Shown piece after piece: positions 1 to 8,061 of a stretch of 64,000 nt of DNA. The stretch's first letter is position 1. The number at the start of each line of letters is the position of its first letter. Under the pieces are notes generated by a model, which was not told the origin of the DNA, searched no databases, and saw nothing but the letters and a program-made list of their open reading frames with translations. The position numbers were made by a program, and so were the translations under genes. The DNA comes from Pseudomonas sp. GCEP-101 (lineage in GTDB: Bacteria; Pseudomonadota; Gammaproteobacteria; Pseudomonadales; Pseudomonadaceae). The stretch is from NCBI RefSeq assembly GCF_025133575.1, contig NZ_CP104011.1, positions 5,030,965 through 5,094,964 of the forward strand. Reading direction: 5' to 3'.

Positions 1-523
1 CGCGGTGCAGGCGGGCGATCGGGCCGCGCATCAGGGCGAAACGGGCGCCGGACAGGCGGGCGGCGGTCTCGAAGTCCAGCCAGCCGTGTTTTTCACCCAG
101 GGCGACATGGTCCTTGATCTCGAAATCGAAGGTGCGCGGCGTGCCCCAGCGACGGACTTCGACGTTGTCGTCTTCATCGGCGCCCACCGGCACGGACTCG
201 TGCGGCAGGTTGGGGATGTTCAGCAGCAGGCTGTCCAGCTCGGCCTGGATGGCGTCCAGCTCGCGCTTGCCGGCATCCAGTTCTTCGGCCATGCGGTTGA
301 CCTCGGCCTTCAGCGGCGCGACGTCCTCACCGTTCTTCATGGCCTGACCGATGGCCTTGGAGCGCGAATTGCGCTCGGCCTGCAGGGTCTCGGTGCGGGT
401 CTGCACGGCCTTGCGCTGGCTCTCCAGCGCTTCGATGCGCGCCACGTCCAGGGTGAAGCCACGGGTGGCCAGGCGTTCGGCCACTTCCTGCGGCTGGGTA
501 CGAACCAGTTTGGAATCGAGCAT
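1..523 (-). CDS. serS: Seryl-tRNA synthetase, N-terminal part (cut by window edge)
   Basis: SerRS charges tRNA-Ser with serine in the cytoplasm. About 174 residues are visible, starting at the ATG complementary to 521-523 (protein begins MLDSKLVRTQPQEVAERLA). The visible part is the charged, Leu/Glu/Arg-rich segment forming the long antiparallel coiled-coil arm that grips the variable arm of tRNA-Ser, then the NIPNLPHESVPVG linker and the start of the catalytic domain. The catalytic core lies left of base 1. It is the last visible gene of a minus-strand run ftsK-lolA-rarA-serS, an order shared with other pseudomonads. The 46-bp gap to rarA suggests co-transcription. The open 3' end is a window artefact. 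Confidence 0.93.
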   Translation of the reverse strand, partial: MLDSKLVRTQPQEVAERLATRGFTLDVARIEALESQRKAVQTRTETLQAERNSRSKAIGQAMKNGEDVAPLKAEVNRMAEELDAGKRELDAIQAELDSLLLNIPNLPHESVPVGADEDDNVEVRRWGTPRTFDFEIKDHVALGEKHGWLDFETAARLSGARFALMRGPIARLHR

Positions 524-569
524 GGTGTCTTCTCGTGTCGAGTGTCAGGCGGCGCTCGCGGGCGCCACT

Positions 570-1895
570 TCAGGATTTTCTGCGACGGCGGGAACTGGCC
601 TTGTCGAGGCTGGCCAGGTGGCGCAGCTTTTCGCCGATCTTCAGTTCAAGCCCGCGCGGCACGGGTTGGTAATACTGGCGCGGCTCCATGGACTCGGGGA
701 AGTAATCTTCCCCGGCCGCATAGGCATCCGGCTCATCATGGGCATAGCGGTACTCGTCGCCATAGCCCAGGTTCTTCATCAGCTTGGTCGGTGCGTTGCG
801 CAGATGCAGCGGCACTTCCAGCGAACCGCTCTCCGCCACGTCACGGCGCGCCGTGTTGTAAGCGTTGTAGACTGCATTGCTCTTGGGCGCACAGGCCAGA
901 TAGACGATAGCCTGCGCAATCGCCAGCTCGCCTTCGGGGCTGCCGAGGCGCTCCTGCACATCCCAGGCGTGGAGGCACAGTGTCAGGGCGCGCGGGTCGG
1001 CGTTGCCGATGTCCTCGCTGGCCATGCGCACCACGCGGCGGGCGATGTATAGCGGATCACAGCCGCCATCGAGCATGCGCGCATACCAATACAGCGCGCC
1101 ATCGGGGCTGGAGCCGCGCACCGATTTGTGCAGCGCACTGATCTGGTCGTAGAAGGCTTCGCCACCCTTGTCGAAGCGCCGGCGCGAATCGCCCAGCAGG
1201 TTCTGCAGCAGTTCGGCGCTGATCTCGCCGTTGTCCTCGGCGAGGTCGGAGGCGTTCTCCAGCAGGTTGAGCAGGCGCCGGCCATCGCCGTCGGCGGCAG
1301 CCATGAGAATCGCGAAGCTGTCGTCGGGCAGGCTCAGGTTGCGCTTGCCCAGGCCCTTCTCTTCGGTCAACGCACGCTCCACCAGCCGGCGCAGGGCCGC
1401 TTCGTCCAGGCTTTTCAGCACGTAGACGCGGGCACGGGAAAGCAGTGCATTGTTCAGCTCGAAGGATGGGTTCTCGGTGGTCGCACCGATGAAGATCAGC
1501 GTGCCGTCTTCCACGTAGGGCAGGAAGGCATCCTGCTGGCTCTTGTTGAAGCGGTGCACCTCGTCGACGAAGAGGATGGTGCGGCGGCCATACTGTGCGG
1601 CGTGCTGCTTGGCCACTTCCACCGACTGGCGGATTTCCTTCACGCCCGAGAGCACCGCCGAGATGGTCTCGAAATGCGCATCGGTGACCTGGGCCAGGAG
1701 CTTGGCCAGGGTGGTCTTGCCGACCCCGGGCGGCCCCCAGAAGATCATCGAGTGCAGCGCGCCCTGTTCCAGCGCCTCGCGCAGCGGCTTGCCGCGGGCG
1801 AGCAGGTGCTCCTGACCGACGTACTCGTCCAGGCTGGTCGCGCGCAGGCGCGCGGCCAGGGGCTGGGAAACGGGGGCGGAGCGGAACAGATCCAC
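570..1895 (-). CDS. rarA: Replication-associated recombination protein A (RarA/MgsA), AAA+ ATPase
   Basis: RarA is a clamp-loader-like AAA+ ATPase acting at stalled or gapped replication forks with SSB and RecA. The 441-residue protein has a Walker A GPPGVGKT at about residues 54-61, a Walker B ILFVDEVHRF near 108-117, the sensor-1 stretch FIGATTENPSFELN, and the C-terminal MgsA oligomerisation domain (YWYARMLDGGCDPLYIARR onward). Length matches the family. The ATG at 1895 begins with MDLFRSAPVSQPLAARLR, which aligns with known N-termini. It lies 53 bp downstream of lolA and upstream of serS on the minus strand, a conserved gammaproteobacterial neighbourhood. Nothing looks disrupted. Confidence 0.95.
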   Translation of the reverse strand: MDLFRSAPVSQPLAARLRATSLDEYVGQEHLLARGKPLREALEQGALHSMIFWGPPGVGKTTLAKLLAQVTDAHFETISAVLSGVKEIRQSVEVAKQHAAQYGRRTILFVDEVHRFNKSQQDAFLPYVEDGTLIFIGATTENPSFELNNALLSRARVYVLKSLDEAALRRLVERALTEEKGLGKRNLSLPDDSFAILMAAADGDGRRLLNLLENASDLAEDNGEISAELLQNLLGDSRRRFDKGGEAFYDQISALHKSVRGSSPDGALYWYARMLDGGCDPLYIARRVVRMASEDIGNADPRALTLCLHAWDVQERLGSPEGELAIAQAIVYLACAPKSNAVYNAYNTARRDVAESGSLEVPLHLRNAPTKLMKNLGYGDEYRYAHDEPDAYAAGEDYFPESMEPRQYYQPVPRGLELKIGEKLRHLASLDKASSRRRRKS

Positions 1896-1948
1896 GGTCT
1901 TACCTATTTACTCGAAACGGGTTACTCGGCGCGAACAGGGCGCGCCGG

Positions 1949-2572
1949 TCACTCCTGGATGACGTCGACGCCCTTGGGCACTTCGAAGACGAACTGCTTG
2001 GCGTCTATCGCCTCGTTCATCTTCACGTCGAAGAACAGGATGTTGGTGCGCTGGCCGACGCTGTCGATCAGCTGCATGTCGTTCACCACGCCGCTGCGGA
2101 AGGAAATCCGCAGGCTGTCGAACAGGGTGTCCTTGGATTTCGGCTTGAGGGTGAAGTCGACCACGTTGCCGCCGTCTTTGGCGGTGATGTCGAAGCTTTG
2201 GCCGATCTTCGACACATCGCCGGAGAGCAGCAGGGCCGGCGTCTGGGTCAGGCGCTGGTCGAGCTTCTGGATGGTCACCTGCTCCAGGTCCGGGTCGTAC
2301 AGCCAGATCTTCTCGCCATTGGAGATGAGCAGTTGCTCGTTCGGCGCATCGGTGTGCCAACGGAACAGGCCCGGCCGCTTGAGGCCCAGGGTGCCGGCGG
2401 TTTCCTGCAGGCGGGTGCCGCTGCCATCCAGGGTCAGCTGGGAGAAGCGCGCGGTCATGGTCTGGGCCTTGGTGAGCATCCCGCTCAGGCGCTGCGCAGC
2501 AGCTTCGTCGGCATGGGCCTGGACGCCGGCGACAGCCAGCGCAGCAACGAACAACAGGCGGATCAGACGCAT
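1949..2572 (-). CDS. lolA: Outer-membrane lipoprotein carrier protein LolA
   Basis: LolA is the periplasmic chaperone that accepts lipoproteins from LolCDE at the inner membrane and delivers them to LolB at the outer membrane. The start is placed at the ATG complementary to 2570-2572, giving 207 residues with a clean signal peptide (MRLIRLLFVAALAVAGVQAHA, cleavage likely AHA/DEA). An upstream in-frame codon at 2599 would add nine residues and spoil the signal peptide. The mature part has the family's half-barrel beta-strand pattern (PGLFRWHTDAP, QLLISNGEKIWLYDPDLEQVTI). The gene follows ftsK by 19 bp and is probably co-transcribed with it. Confidence 0.93.
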   Translation of the reverse strand: MRLIRLLFVAALAVAGVQAHADEAAAQRLSGMLTKAQTMTARFSQLTLDGSGTRLQETAGTLGLKRPGLFRWHTDAPNEQLLISNGEKIWLYDPDLEQVTIQKLDQRLTQTPALLLSGDVSKIGQSFDITAKDGGNVVDFTLKPKSKDTLFDSLRISFRSGVVNDMQLIDSVGQRTNILFFDVKMNEAIDAKQFVFEVPKGVDVIQE

Positions 2573-2591
2573 CGAAATCCTCGAAGTCGAA

Positions 2592-5003
2592 TCAATCACG
2601 GATCGGGGCCGGCGCGATCACTTCGCGCGAGCCATTGGTATTCATCGGGGTGACCACACCGGCCATTTCCATGGCCTCGATCATCCGCGCGGCGCGGTTA
2701 TAGCCGATCTTTAGCTTGCGCTGCACGGCGGAAATCGACGCCCGGCGGCTTTCGGTCACGAAGCGTACGGCTTCGTCATACAGCGGGTCGTCCTCGCTGC
2801 CCTCGCCACCTTCGCCGCCACCGCCACCTTCGAATGAACCGCCACCGCCTTCTTCGGCGCCGGCGAGGATGTCCTCAATGTAGTTCGGTGCGCCACGTAG
2901 CTTCCAGGCTTCGACGACGCGGTGCACCTCGTCGTCGGAGACGAAGGCGCCATGCACGCGGATCGGCAGGCCGGTGCCCGGCGGCAGGTAGAGCATGTCG
3001 CCGTGGCCCAGCAGCTGTTCGGCGCCACCCTGGTCGAGGATGGTGCGCGAGTCGATCTTGCTGGAGACCTGGAAGGCGATACGGGTCGGGATGTTCGCCT
3101 TGATCAGGCCGGTAATCACGTCCACCGACGGACGCTGGGTCGCCAGGATCAGGTGGATACCGGCGGCCCGCGCCTTCTGGGCGATACGGGCGATCAGCTC
3201 TTCCACCTTCTTGCCGACGATCATCATCATGTCGGCGAATTCGTCCACCACCACCACGATGGTCGGCAGGGTCTGCAGCAGCGGCGCTTCGTCTTCCATG
3301 CTTTCGCGGCGGTACAGCGGGTCGGTCAGCGGCGTGCCGGCCTCCTCCGCGTCCTTCACCTTGCGGTTGAAGCCGGCGAGGTTACGCACGCCCATGGCCG
3401 CCATCAGCTTGTAGCGCCGCTCCATCTCGGCGACGCTCCAGCGCAGCGCGTTGGCGGCCTCCTTCATGTCGGTGACCACCGGGCAGAGCAGGTGCGGAAT
3501 GCCTTCGTAGATCGACAGCTCCAGCATCTTCGGGTCGATCATGATCAACCGCGCCTCTTCCGGCGTGGACTTGAACAGGATCGACAGCAGCATGGCGTTC
3601 ACGCCCACCGACTTACCCGAACCGGTAGTACCGGCCACCAGCAGGTGCGGCATCTTCGCCAGGTCGGTGATGATCGGGTTGCCGCCGATATCGTGGCCCA
3701 GGGCCAGCGGCACGGTGGACTTGTGCTCGTCGTATTCGGGGGTCATCAGCACTTCGGAGAAGCGCACCATCTGCCGGTCTTCGTTGGGAATCTCGATGCC
3801 GACGGTGGTCTTGCCGGGGATGACTTCCACCACGCGCACGCTGATGACTGCCAGCGAGCGCGCCAGGTCCTTGGCCAGGTTGGAAATGCGGCTGACCTTC
3901 ACGCCAGCGGCTGGCTGGATTTCGAAACGGGTGATCACCGGGCCCGGATGCACGGATTCGACGATGACCTCGACGCCGAACTCCTTGAGCTTGATTTCCA
4001 GCAGGCGCGACATGGCCTCCAGGGACTCGGGCGAGTAGCTCTGTTTCTTTTCCGCGGCCGGGTCGAGGATCGACAGCGGCGGCAGGGTACCTTCCACGGC
4101 GGTATCGACGAACAGCGGTGCCTGCTTTTCCTTCAGCACGCGCTTGCTCGGCTCGACCGGTTTGGAGGGCGGCGGCGGGACGTCGATCTTCGGCGCCACG
4201 CGCTTCTCGCGCTCTTGCACGCTCTTGACCAGCGCTTCCTCGCGCTCGATCAGGCGCTCCTTGACCTTGGCCTGCTCGCGGCGGTCGGCCACGATGGGTG
4301 CGGCGACTTCAGCCACGCGCTCGTCGACTTCGCGAAGCTGAGCGACCAGTTGCTTGTGCTCACTACGGGCGCTCCACCAGCGATTGGTGGCGTTGTGGAT
4401 CAGCTCGAAGAGGTCGAGGGTGATCTTGCCGGTGACGTCCATCACCTTGAACCAGGACAGATCGGCGAACACCGTCATGCCGAACAGGAACAGCGCCAGG
4501 AACAGCAGCGTACTGCCCTGCACGTTCAGCGCGTTGATACCCAGTTGGCCGAGGCTTTCGCCCAGGGCACCGCCGGCCGTGGCCGGCATATGGGCACCGC
4601 TGGTATGGAAGTGGATGTAGGCCAGCGCAGAGCCCGACAGCACCAGGAACACCAGGCCGATCAGGCGCCAGGAGAAGAGCCAGCCGCTCCACTCCCACGG
4701 CAGGTGGCGCTTGCGGAAGACCTGATAGGTCTTCACCGCCAGCAGCAGCGGGAACAGGTAGGCGAAATAGCCCAGCACCATGAACAGGATGTCGGCGCTG
4801 AGCGCGCCCAGGCGGCCGGCCGCGTTCTGCACCTGCTCGACGTGACTGGAGTGGCTCCAGCCCGGATCGGAGGAATCGTAGGTGAGCAGTGCCATCCACA
4901 GGTACAGGCAGAGCGCGCCGAGCGCGATCAGAGCCCCTTCCTTCAGACGGTAATGCAGTTGCTGGCGCCAGGCGGCGGCATGGCTTGCTGTGGTGTCCTT
5001 CAA
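2592..5003 (-). CDS. ftsK: DNA translocase FtsK
   Basis: FtsK anchors at the septum and pumps DNA toward dif so that XerCD can resolve chromosome dimers. The 803-residue protein has four to five N-terminal membrane segments (about 22-180), a charged linker (about 210-330), and a RecA-like motor with Walker A GTTGSGKS at 458-465 and Walker B VVVVDEFAD at 583-591. A Gly/Glu-rich tether at about 714-737 leads to the winged-helix gamma domain (738-803, FVTESRRASISAVQRKLKIG) that reads KOPS sequences. The linker is far shorter than in E. coli FtsK, as is usual in Pseudomonas. It heads the ftsK-lolA-rarA-serS run and is divergent from trxB. Confidence 0.96.
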   Translation of the reverse strand: MKDTTASHAAAWRQQLHYRLKEGALIALGALCLYLWMALLTYDSSDPGWSHSSHVEQVQNAAGRLGALSADILFMVLGYFAYLFPLLLAVKTYQVFRKRHLPWEWSGWLFSWRLIGLVFLVLSGSALAYIHFHTSGAHMPATAGGALGESLGQLGINALNVQGSTLLFLALFLFGMTVFADLSWFKVMDVTGKITLDLFELIHNATNRWWSARSEHKQLVAQLREVDERVAEVAAPIVADRREQAKVKERLIEREEALVKSVQEREKRVAPKIDVPPPPSKPVEPSKRVLKEKQAPLFVDTAVEGTLPPLSILDPAAEKKQSYSPESLEAMSRLLEIKLKEFGVEVIVESVHPGPVITRFEIQPAAGVKVSRISNLAKDLARSLAVISVRVVEVIPGKTTVGIEIPNEDRQMVRFSEVLMTPEYDEHKSTVPLALGHDIGGNPIITDLAKMPHLLVAGTTGSGKSVGVNAMLLSILFKSTPEEARLIMIDPKMLELSIYEGIPHLLCPVVTDMKEAANALRWSVAEMERRYKLMAAMGVRNLAGFNRKVKDAEEAGTPLTDPLYRRESMEDEAPLLQTLPTIVVVVDEFADMMMIVGKKVEELIARIAQKARAAGIHLILATQRPSVDVITGLIKANIPTRIAFQVSSKIDSRTILDQGGAEQLLGHGDMLYLPPGTGLPIRVHGAFVSDDEVHRVVEAWKLRGAPNYIEDILAGAEEGGGGSFEGGGGGEGGEGSEDDPLYDEAVRFVTESRRASISAVQRKLKIGYNRAARMIEAMEMAGVVTPMNTNGSREVIAPAPIRD

Positions 5004-5224
5004 AACGCTTCTATTCCTGCGCTATACGCGCGTCCGAGAGTCGTTGGGCCGCGAAACGGGCCTATTGTACGGCTTTGGCCGGCCGATGCCAGCGAACCCG
5101 GGTGTGCCTGACTGCGCTTTTGCCGGCTTTCCGGGGTTCGGTGTAGCATAGCCCAACACCGCTTTGCGGCTGCTCAATTGGAGCATGCATTCTCTTACGT
5201 GACAAAGGCTTATGGAGTCTTTTT

Positions 5225-6175
5225 ATGAGTGAAGTCAAGCATTCGCGCCTGATCATCCTGGGCTCCGGCCCCGCGGGTTACACCGCGGCCGTGTACGCCG
5301 CGCGCGCCAACCTCAAGCCTGTTGTCATCACCGGCATCCAGCCCGGCGGCCAGCTGACCACCACCACCGAGGTCGACAACTGGCCCGGCGACGTCGAGGG
5401 CCTGACCGGCCCCGCCCTGATGCAGCGCATGGAGCAGCACGCCAAGCGTTTCGATACCGAGATCGTCTACGACCACATCCATACCGCGGAGTTGCAGCAG
5501 AAGCCCTTCACCCTCAAGGGTGACAGCGGCACCTACACCTGCGACGCGCTGATCATCGCCACCGGCGCCTCGGCCCAGTACCTGGGCATGTCTTCGGAAG
5601 AGGCCTTCATGGGCAAGGGCGTTTCCGCCTGTGCCACCTGCGACGGCTTCTTCTACCGCAACCAGGTGGTCTGCGTGGTCGGCGGCGGCAACACCGCCGT
5701 GGAAGAGGCGCTGTACCTGTCCAACATCGCCAAGGAAGTCCACCTGATCCACCGCCGCGACAAGCTGCGTTCGGAGAAGATCCTCCAGGACAAGCTGTTC
5801 GAGAAAGCCAGGAACGGCAATGTGCGCCTGCACTGGAACACCACTCTGGACGAGGTGCTGGGCGACAACATGGGCGTCGTCGGCGTTCGCCTGAAAGACG
5901 TCGACAGCGGCGAAACCCGCCAGCTGGACCTGGCCGGCGTATTCATCGCCATCGGCCACAAACCCAATAGCGACCTGTTCAAGGGCCAGCTGGAAATGCG
6001 TGACGGCTACCTGAAGGTCAAGGGTGGCGCCGAAGGCAATGCGACCCTGACCAGCATCGACGGCGTCTTCGCCGCCGGCGACGTGGCCGACCACGTCTAC
6101 CGCCAGGCGATCACTTCCGCTGGCGCTGGCTGCATGGCCGCGCTGGACGCCGAAAAGTTCCTCGACGACAACTGA
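5225..6175 (+). CDS. trxB: Thioredoxin-disulfide reductase
   Basis: TrxB passes electrons from NADPH through FAD to thioredoxin, supplying reducing power for ribonucleotide reductase and cytoplasmic thiols. The 316-residue protein has an FAD-binding GSGPAG at 13-18, the redox-active CATC with cysteines 136 and 139, an NADPH-binding GGGNTA near 154-159, and the C-terminal FAD motif DGVFAAGDVAD. The ATG at 5225 fits the family N-terminus. It is divergent from ftsK across 221 bp and is followed 36 bp later by aat, the same order as PAO1 trxB1-aat-ate-infA. A long reading frame on the opposite strand is a GC-codon shadow. Confidence 0.95.
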   Translation: MSEVKHSRLIILGSGPAGYTAAVYAARANLKPVVITGIQPGGQLTTTTEVDNWPGDVEGLTGPALMQRMEQHAKRFDTEIVYDHIHTAELQQKPFTLKGDSGTYTCDALIIATGASAQYLGMSSEEAFMGKGVSACATCDGFFYRNQVVCVVGGGNTAVEEALYLSNIAKEVHLIHRRDKLRSEKILQDKLFEKARNGNVRLHWNTTLDEVLGDNMGVVGVRLKDVDSGETRQLDLAGVFIAIGHKPNSDLFKGQLEMRDGYLKVKGGAEGNATLTSIDGVFAAGDVADHVYRQAITSAGAGCMAALDAEKFLDDN

Positions 6176-6183
6176 TCGGCGCC

Positions 6184-6204
6184 AGGGGAGGCTCGCCCTC
6201 CCCT
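6184..6204 (+). promoter_or_regulatory. Perfect hairpin between trxB and aat, ending 7 bp before the aat start
   Basis: AGGGGAGG (6184-6191) and CCTCCCCT (6197-6204) form a perfect 8-bp stem with a 5-nt loop. No T-run follows, so it is not a classical terminator. The 5' arm holds the only purine-rich, Shine-Dalgarno-like sequence near the aat ATG at 6212. It is about 20 nt away in linear sequence and would be buried in the stem if the hairpin forms. Confidence 0.5.
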
Positions 6205-6211
6205 CCTCCCT

Positions 6212-6916
6212 ATGCTCAAGTGGCTTTCCCGCAGCAATTTCGACTTTCCTCCCCTCGACAAGGCCCTGCATGAGCCCAACGGCCTGCTCGCGGCCGGTGG
6301 AGACCTGAACCCGCAACGCCTGATCCAGGCCTACCGCCACGGGTGCTTCCCCTGGTACCAGGACGGCCAGCCGATCCTCTGGTGGTCGCCCGACCCGCGC
6401 ACGGTGCTGTTCCCGGATGAACTGCACGTTTCCCGCAGTCTCGCCAAGTTCATTCGACAGCAGCAGTACCAGGTCACCATCGACCAGGCGTTCGAGCAGG
6501 TCATCCAGGGTTGCGCCGGCCCGCGCGACTACGCCGACGGCACCTGGATCACCACGCCGATGCAGGAGGCCTATTGCCAGTTGCACCGCCTGGGAGTCGC
6601 CCACTCGGCGGAAGCGTGGCAGGGCGATGAACTGGTCGGCGGACTGTACGGCCTGGCCATCGGTCGGTTGTTCTTCGGCGAATCGATGTTCAGCCGCGCC
6701 GACAATGCCTCCAAGGTCGCCTTCGTCACCCTGGTGCAGCGCCTCAAAGCGGCCGGCTTCGTGCTGATCGACTGCCAGATGCCGACCCAGCACCTGCACA
6801 GCTTCGGCGCCCGGGCTATTTCCCGCGGCGAATTCGCCCGCTACCTGCGCCGTCATCTCGACGAAACACCGACGCAGGACTGGACTTCGCGAGCGGACCT
6901 GCTCAGCCTGTCTTAA
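6212..6916 (+). CDS. aat: Leucyl/phenylalanyl-tRNA-protein transferase
   Basis: Aat attaches Leu or Phe from aminoacyl-tRNA to proteins with N-terminal Lys or Arg, producing N-degrons that ClpS hands to ClpAP. The 234-residue protein carries family motifs: the N-terminal FPPLDKALHEPNGLLAAGGDL, GCFPWYQDGQPILWWSPDPR, and the C-terminal FVLIDCQMPTQHLHSFGA. It sits directly before ate and close to clpA and clpS, so the whole N-degron route is encoded within 5 kb. No strong ribosome-binding site directly precedes the ATG; purine-rich sequence is in the upstream hairpin. Confidence 0.95.
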   Translation: MLKWLSRSNFDFPPLDKALHEPNGLLAAGGDLNPQRLIQAYRHGCFPWYQDGQPILWWSPDPRTVLFPDELHVSRSLAKFIRQQQYQVTIDQAFEQVIQGCAGPRDYADGTWITTPMQEAYCQLHRLGVAHSAEAWQGDELVGGLYGLAIGRLFFGESMFSRADNASKVAFVTLVQRLKAAGFVLIDCQMPTQHLHSFGARAISRGEFARYLRRHLDETPTQDWTSRADLLSLS

Positions 6917-6947
6917 ACTTGCCTGAGGGACCTCGCAGGGGTTGAAG

Positions 6948-7655
6948 ATGACCGAGCTCGCCCGCCTGAAGTTTTACGCCACACAACCGCATCCATGCAG
7001 CTATCTGCCCGAAGAGCAGGCCACCACCCTGTTCCTCGATCCCAGCCAGCCCATGGACGCGCAGTTGTATGCCTCGCTGTCCGAGGTCGGTTTCCGGCGC
7101 AGCGGCGAACACCTTTACCGGCCGCACTGCCAGCACTGCACTGCCTGCATCCCGGCGCGCATCCCGGCCGCCGGCTTCCAGCCCAGTCGCCAGCAGAAGC
7201 GCATCATCAAGCGCAACGCCGACCTGGAGGTCATCCGCAAGCGCCCGGCCTTCACCGAGGAGTACTATGCCCTCTACATGCGCTACATTGAGCAGCGGCA
7301 TGCCGACGGTGACATGTACCCGCCCAGCCGCGACCAGTTCGCTACCTTCCTGGTGCGCGACCTGCCCTTCAGCTGTTTCTTCGAATTCCGCCTGCAAGGC
7401 AGGCTGCTCGCCGTCGCCGTGACCGACGTCCTGCCCAACGGCCTTTCCGCCGTCTATACCTTCTACGATCCGGACGAAGAGCGCCGTAGCCTCGGGCGCT
7501 TCGCCATTCTCTGGCAAATCGGCGAGACCGAAAGATTGGGCCTGCACGCGGTTTACCTGGGCTACTGGATCAAGAACTGCCGAAAGATGAACTACAAGAC
7601 CCAGTACCGTCCGATCGAGCTTTTCGTCAATCAGCGCTGGGTGGCGTTGAACTGA
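6948..7655 (+). CDS. ate: Arginyl/aspartyl-tRNA-protein transferase (leucyltransferase, Bpt/Ate family)
   Basis: Bacterial Bpt/Ate enzymes transfer leucine to proteins with N-terminal Asp or Glu, extending the N-degron rule that ClpS/ClpAP reads. The 235-residue protein starts MTELARLKFYATQPHPCSYL. It has the N-terminal cysteine-rich segment (HPCSYL and RPHCQHCTACIPARIP) and the C-terminal catalytic core with GLSAVYTFYDPD and YLGYWIKNCRKMNYK. I chose the ATG at 6948 because AGGGG lies 6 nt upstream; an in-frame TTG two codons earlier is less likely. It is 31 bp downstream of aat. A terminator hairpin follows before infA. Confidence 0.93.
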   Translation: MTELARLKFYATQPHPCSYLPEEQATTLFLDPSQPMDAQLYASLSEVGFRRSGEHLYRPHCQHCTACIPARIPAAGFQPSRQQKRIIKRNADLEVIRKRPAFTEEYYALYMRYIEQRHADGDMYPPSRDQFATFLVRDLPFSCFFEFRLQGRLLAVAVTDVLPNGLSAVYTFYDPDEERRSLGRFAILWQIGETERLGLHAVYLGYWIKNCRKMNYKTQYRPIELFVNQRWVALN

Positions 7656-7690
7656 GACGAAAACAGCCATTGGCGTTATGGGGTGATTTC

Positions 7691-7712
7691 AGGCACAATG
7701 TGTGCCTTTTTT
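7691..7712 (+). terminator. Intrinsic terminator after ate
   Basis: AGGCACA (7691-7697), three loop bases and TGTGCCT (7701-7707) form a 7-bp stem followed directly by five more T residues. It lies 36 bp past the ate stop and before infA, so infA probably has its own promoter or relies on readthrough. A second small dyad, CCTGAA-AC-TTCAGG, follows at 7718-7731. Confidence 0.7.
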
Positions 7713-7759
7713 AATGCCCTGAAACTTCAGGCAACCATAGATACCGAGGGTTCTACTGC

Positions 7760-7978
7760 ATGTCGAAAGAAGACAGCTTCGAAATGGAAGGCACTGTCGT
7801 CGACACCCTGCCCAACACCATGTTCCGCGTGGAGTTGGAGAACGGGCACGTCGTTACCGCGCACATCTCCGGGAAGATGCGCAAGAATTACATCCGCATC
7901 CTGACTGGCGACAAAGTTCGCGTTGAACTGACGCCCTACGACTTGTCCAAGGGTCGTATTACCTACCGCGCTCGCTGA
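7760..7978 (+). CDS. infA: Translation initiation factor IF-1
   Basis: IF-1 binds the ribosomal A site with IF-2 and IF-3 during initiation. The 72-residue protein is a single S1/OB-fold, beginning [20 protein letters not shown] and ending [13 protein letters not shown] (here KGRITYRAR), full length for the family. GAGGG at 7746-7750 lies 9 nt before the ATG. The gene is bounded by a terminator on each side and looks monocistronic. Overlapping frames in this interval are shadows. Confidence 0.97.
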
Positions 7979-7988
7979 TAGACGGTAG

Positions 7989-8039
7989 GTGCCGGCAAAT
8001 CCGGCACATAGAAAAACGCCCGGCATTGCCGGGCGTTTT
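7989..8039. terminator. Bidirectional terminator between convergent infA and clpA
   Basis: AAAACGCCCGGC (8013-8024), loop ATT and GCCGGGCGTTTT (8028-8039) form a 12-bp stem with an A-run on one side and a T-run on the other. It can therefore stop both infA (+) and clpA (-). A second perfect hairpin, GTGCCGG-CAAAT-CCGGCAC, precedes it at 7989-8007. Confidence 0.88.
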
Positions 8040-8061
8040 CGTTTGGAACGCCCGACTGGCG

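Noticed and set aside
2922..5111. Long plus-strand frame antisense to ftsK
   Set aside because: Low-complexity His/Gln/Arg content and no start context; ftsK motifs are on the other strand.
5210..6856. 548-codon minus-strand frame across trxB and aat
   Set aside because: Both genes on the plus strand have full sets of catalytic motifs; this frame has none.
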